DNA of 16,227 nt. Source: Verrucomicrobiota bacterium. Lineage in GTDB: Bacteria; Verrucomicrobiota; Verrucomicrobiia; Limisphaerales; JAHEOI01. The stretch is taken from contig JAHEOI010000040.1 of the NCBI GenBank assembly GCA_018610125.1, positions 1-16,227 of the forward strand. The letters run 5' to 3'. Under the pieces are notes generated by a model, which saw only the letters and a program-made list of their open reading frames with translations, had not been told where the DNA came from and ran no database searches. A program made the translations under genes and the position numbers. This document shows positions 13,665 through 16,227 of this stretch, piece by piece (the first letter of the stretch is position 1; the number at the start of each line of letters is the position of its first letter).

Positions 13665-13936
13665 AAAGCATAATCGGCGCCTCGGAGATGAAAAACTGGC
13701 AGGCATACGACCTGATTGAACCTATCGACGACGCGACACGAATCGAGGCGATGCTTGCTCAGGTATGCGCAATTCTTGCATCCGCACACGGCGAAGACGA
13801 TTACAAGCCGTCCGATTTCTCGCCGGACTGGGACAAGCGAATCGAGAAAATAAAAGGTCAGAAAGCCGACGAGATGAAATCCGAACTCGAACAAATCGTA
13901 AGAGCGTTCGGCGGCGAAATCCGACACAAAAAGTGA
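13230..13936 (+). CDS. Tail assembly chaperone, -1 frameshift fusion (gpG-T-like)
   Basis: A slip at GGGAAAC (13583-13589) joins the first 120 codons of the short form to a frame open from 13577 to the stop at 13934-13936, giving about 235 residues. The new part begins RIKSDPRKLLEFRLAKRLG, then V-P-R-R-R-L and ASEMKNWQAYDLIEPIDDATRIEAM in outline. 'E-F-R-L-A-x-x-L-G-V-P-x-x-x-L' and 'E-x-x-x-W-x-A-Y-x-x-x-E-P' are the known T-type pattern found after gpG homologues in many phages. The only ATG in that frame near the front (13688) would cut off this conserved start, which argues for frameshifting over independent initiation. The final third is a charged helical tail. It overlaps no other gene; the tape measure starts ten bases on. 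Confidence 0.85.
13583..13629 (+). promoter_or_regulatory. Programmed -1 ribosomal frameshift signal
   Basis: G GGA AAC in the zero frame (13583-13589) fits X-XXY-YYZ and differs from lambda's GGGAAAG only in the last base. A six-base spacer (13590-13595) leads to AGTCGGA (13596-13602), exactly complementary to TCCGACT (13623-13629), with a 20-base loop. CTCC in the loop (13613-13616) could also pair with GGAG (13643-13646) as a weak pseudoknot. Spacer length fits known stimulatory stems. Confidence 0.8.
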
Positions 13937-13945
13937 TGATATACC

Positions 13946-16227
13946 ATGGCTACGCTCGCGACACTACTGGTCGATGTAAAGGCCCGGAACCGAAATTTCA
14001 AAAAGAAAATGAAGGAGTCTGCCGGTATCATGAAGCGCACCGGCAAAAAAATGAAGCGAGCGGGTCGGACACTAACACAGAACGTTTCACTCCCTCTTAC
14101 CGCAGCTGGAACAGCAGCCGGAACGTTTGCAGCTACATTCGACGACAAAATGGCCGAGGTCGGGTCCACCGCCGATCTGACGTCCAAACAGATTGAAAAA
14201 CTGGGCCCGACCGTCCAGAATGTCGCAGAAACGACCGGCAAATCCACAGACGATATAGCGGACGGTTTCCAGAAAGCTGTTTCCGGCTCACTTGATTTCG
14301 CCCAATCGCAGGACCTAATCCAAAAAGCAACGAAGGCGAGCGCCGCCGGCATGGGTCGAATAAACGAGCTTGTCAATGTCTCTACGACAGCCTTCGACCT
14401 ATTCGGAGACACAGCAGATTCAGCCGGGCAGGTCCTCGACGAAATAACGACTGCCGCACAAAACACACAGGTCGAGGTCAAAAATCTGGCCGGCGCATTT
14501 TCGCGGGGTGCATCACTTGCGTCGGAGTTGGGAGCCTCCCAGAACGAACTGCTTTCCGTCGTTTCGGTCGTGTCCGAGCGATTCGGCGACACCCAGCGCG
14601 GTGGCCGGGCCGTGCAGGCCATGCTGAAATCTCTGCTTAAACCCTCCAAAGGAGCGCAGAAGAACATTCAGGAGCTATTCGGATCGGTCGACAAATTTCA
14701 ATCAAAGGTGTCAAATGACCTGATCGGCACATTGCAAACGCTGAAAACCCGGCTTGAAGATCAGGGCAAAGGCCTGAAAGACGTCATCGGGTCAAGCAAC
14801 GCTCTTACAGCTGCGCAAACCCTTCTGTCTGACAACGGTGAGCGGGCAAGCGAGGTATTGAGCAAACAATCAAAGGCAGCCGGTGCAGTCCAGTCGGCGT
14901 TCAAAAAATCTTCAAGCCCAGTCCGAGAATTTAACAAAGCGATAAATAAATTACTCGGCGCCGTACGACCACTCGGCCGGGAAATCAACGCTGTAATAAT
15001 ACCCGCCCTCGGAACGCTTGCCGACAAAGTATCCGCAGCAGGTGAATTCTTCGGAAACCTATCGCCGAAAGTGAAAAAACTCTCTGTATTTGCCGGCATC
15101 GCCGCCGCCGCATTGGGTCCGCTTCTGCTTGTCCTCGGAAACATCGCCGTAGGGGCGGGTGCGGTGCTGACAGCGATTACAGCCCTGCTTTCGCCCATTG
15201 GCGCTCTTGCAACCGTTCTTGGCGGGGCTGCCATAACCGCGCTTGTCGGATTCAAAGACGAAATTATCGATCTTGTAAAAACAGGGGTAAGCATCTTTAA
15301 AACGTTGCTGAAACAGGCGAAAGAAAAATGGCCTGCAATAAAAGAGACGATCAAGAGCTCAATCGCCAGTGCAAGACAGTTTATCCAGCCCGTTTTAACC
15401 GCGATTCAATCCCTATTTCAGAGTGTATTTAGCGCAGTCAAACGAATAGCAATTGAGGCGTTCGGCATCGTCAAAGACGACGCCGGCGCATCGATTCAGC
15501 GATTCGGCGATGTCGTAAAGTCAGCAGCAAAGTTTATCCGCGCCTCGCTCGTCACAGTCATAGAATTCGTGCGTGATTTCGTTGTTCCGCTATGGGAGTC
15601 AATGATTCTGGCGATGGTTAAAGCCGTTAAGACGGCATGGCCTGTAATAAAAGAGGTTATTAAGGCGGCTCTGAGAATCATAGAATTTGCACTGGACACA
15701 GCGACGAAAGCGATGGAAGGCGACTGGCAAGGTGTCATGAGTAACTTGAAGCGGGTGGCCCGAAAAACGTGGGAAGGAATAAAAGCGATAGCCGACGTTT
15801 TTTGGACAGAATTTCTTAAGCCCGGCATGATAACGATGAAAAATAAGGCGATTCAGGCAGCAAAAGACACATGGGAAGGCGTCAAAAAATGGCTCGCAGA
15901 CAAATGGGATGCGATTACTGGGGCAGTAAAAGACGCATTATCAACAGTGAAGGGGCTATTCCGGGACACAAGCGATGAAATACAGGGCAACAGCATCGTA
16001 CCGGACATGATCGACGGAATTATCGCAGAATTCAACCGAATGAAAAAAATTGAACAGGTCACGGACCGCATACTGTCAAACGTCGAACAGCGGTTTGAGG
16101 ATTTTATTCCGCAAATAAAAAATTTCGGACGGGATTTCGCTAACACCATTGCTCCTATCAGAGGCCAGCAGGGAGGGCCCGTTGGTGGTCCCGGCGTTCC
16201 GGGCGGCGTCCAGGGCGGACCATTTCG
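13946..16227 (+). CDS. Tape measure protein, partial (runs off window)
   Basis: At least 760 residues with no stop before the window end. The N-terminal ~55 residues are basic and helical. From about 65 it follows the phage tail tape measure (TP901-type) core: FDDKMAEVGSTADLTSKQIEKL, VAETTGKSTDDIADGFQKAVSG in outline, with the 'A-x-x-T-G-x-S-x-x-D-I-A-x-G' pattern, and later a Gly/Ala-rich hydrophobic stretch at 379-436 that may enter the target membrane on DNA ejection. After that come Trp-bearing helical repeats (KWPAIKETIK, AWPVIKEVIK, TWEGIKAIAD, TWEGVKKWLADKWDAI) and NSIVPDMIDGII near 682, a motif common at tape-measure C-terminal regions. A Gly/Pro-rich linker begins near 735. It sets tail length and is chaperoned by the two preceding products. 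The weak SD suggests coupling with the frameshift gene. Confidence 0.93.
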   Translation, partial: MATLATLLVDVKARNRNFKKKMKESAGIMKRTGKKMKRAGRTLTQNVSLPLTAAGTAAGTFAATFDDKMAEVGSTADLTSKQIEKLGPTVQNVAETTGKSTDDIADGFQKAVSGSLDFAQSQDLIQKATKASAAGMGRINELVNVSTTAFDLFGDTADSAGQVLDEITTAAQNTQVEVKNLAGAFSRGASLASELGASQNELLSVVSVVSERFGDTQRGGRAVQAMLKSLLKPSKGAQKNIQELFGSVDKFQSKVSNDLIGTLQTLKTRLEDQGKGLKDVIGSSNALTAAQTLLSDNGERASEVLSKQSKAAGAVQSAFKKSSSPVREFNKAINKLLGAVRPLGREINAVIIPALGTLADKVSAAGEFFGNLSPKVKKLSVFAGIAAAALGPLLLVLGNIAVGAGAVLTAITALLSPIGALATVLGGAAITALVGFKDEIIDLVKTGVSIFKTLLKQAKEKWPAIKETIKSSIASARQFIQPVLTAIQSLFQSVFSAVKRIAIEAFGIVKDDAGASIQRFGDVVKSAAKFIRASLVTVIEFVRDFVVPLWESMILAMVKAVKTAWPVIKEVIKAALRIIEFALDTATKAMEGDWQGVMSNLKRVARKTWEGIKAIADVFWTEFLKPGMITMKNKAIQAAKDTWEGVKKWLADKWDAITGAVKDALSTVKGLFRDTSDEIQGNSIVPDMIDGIIAEFNRMKKIEQVTDRILSNVEQRFEDFIPQIKNFGRDFANTIAPIRGQQGGPVGGPGVPGGVQGGPF

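Noticed and set aside
13688..13936. Independent gene starting at the ATG at 13688
   Set aside because: The conserved T-like sequence begins upstream of this ATG in the same frame, the purine run lies right against the ATG without SD spacing, and a good frameshift signal leads into the frame.
13858..14667. A 269-codon minus-strand ORF
   Set aside because: Antisense to the chaperone end and tape measure N-terminus, both strongly supported. Composition (Ser/Ala/Pro-rich) is typical of a shadow frame. No minus-strand gene is supported anywhere in the window.
14761..15354. A 197-codon minus-strand ORF
   Set aside because: Antisense to the tape measure gene with no recognisable domain; a by-product of the codon pattern on the plus strand.

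Overview
The window is a continuous, plus-strand-only stretch of a tailed double-stranded DNA bacteriophage or prophage (class Caudoviricetes). Its order is the classical one: replication tail end, DNA packaging, head, head-tail connector, tail. HK97-type portal, prohead protease and capsid, a lambda-type tail-tube gene, a G/G-T type tail chaperone and no recognisable sheath gene together suggest a siphovirus with a long non-contractile tail. The host cannot be named. Base composition looks close to half GC, and many proteins are rich in Asp/Glu. Shine-Dalgarno use is mixed: the first gene has a near-perfect TAAGGAGG, while many structural genes start with no clear SD, through stop/start overlaps or A-rich leaders. 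No integrase, repressor, lysis gene or tRNA is visible, so lifestyle cannot be decided here.

Region 1 (1-1875) is the end of a replication/nuclease module: a DUF1376 replication-initiation-like protein whose gene carries an internal 36-bp repeat array with 15-bp palindromes, a small helicase-loader-like protein, and a VRR-NUC nuclease. Region 2 (1934-4772) is packaging: an HNH endonuclease, a 228-bp non-coding stretch with G-runs and direct repeats (candidate packaging/cos region), a P27-like small terminase with a Cys/His N-terminus, and the HK97-type large terminase. A 48-codon membrane protein gene (4769-4915) is wedged between terminase and portal.

Region 3 (4915-10290) is the head: a portal fused to a Mu gpF-like head-morphogenesis domain, a prohead protease with an N-terminal helix-turn-helix-like extension, a structured 118-bp leader, a capsid protein with a built-in scaffold-like coiled coil, and two small head-associated proteins. 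Region 4 (10290-12019) holds the connector and neck genes: gp6-like connector, head closure, gp10-like and tail-terminator-like proteins.

Region 5 (12016-16227) is the tail: a small protein with a textbook C2H2 zinc-finger pattern, a beta-rich structural protein, the tail tube protein, a tail assembly chaperone pair joined by a -1 ribosomal frameshift (slippery GGGAAAC plus a downstream stem), and a tape measure protein that runs off the window end.

Most genes are separated by fewer than 20 bases or overlap by 1-14 bases, which points to one late transcript from the packaging genes onward with translational coupling. The most notable items are the frameshift signal, the zinc-finger protein, the repeat/palindrome array inside the replication gene, the terminase-portal membrane microprotein, the portal-MuF fusion and the RNA-structure candidate before the capsid gene.
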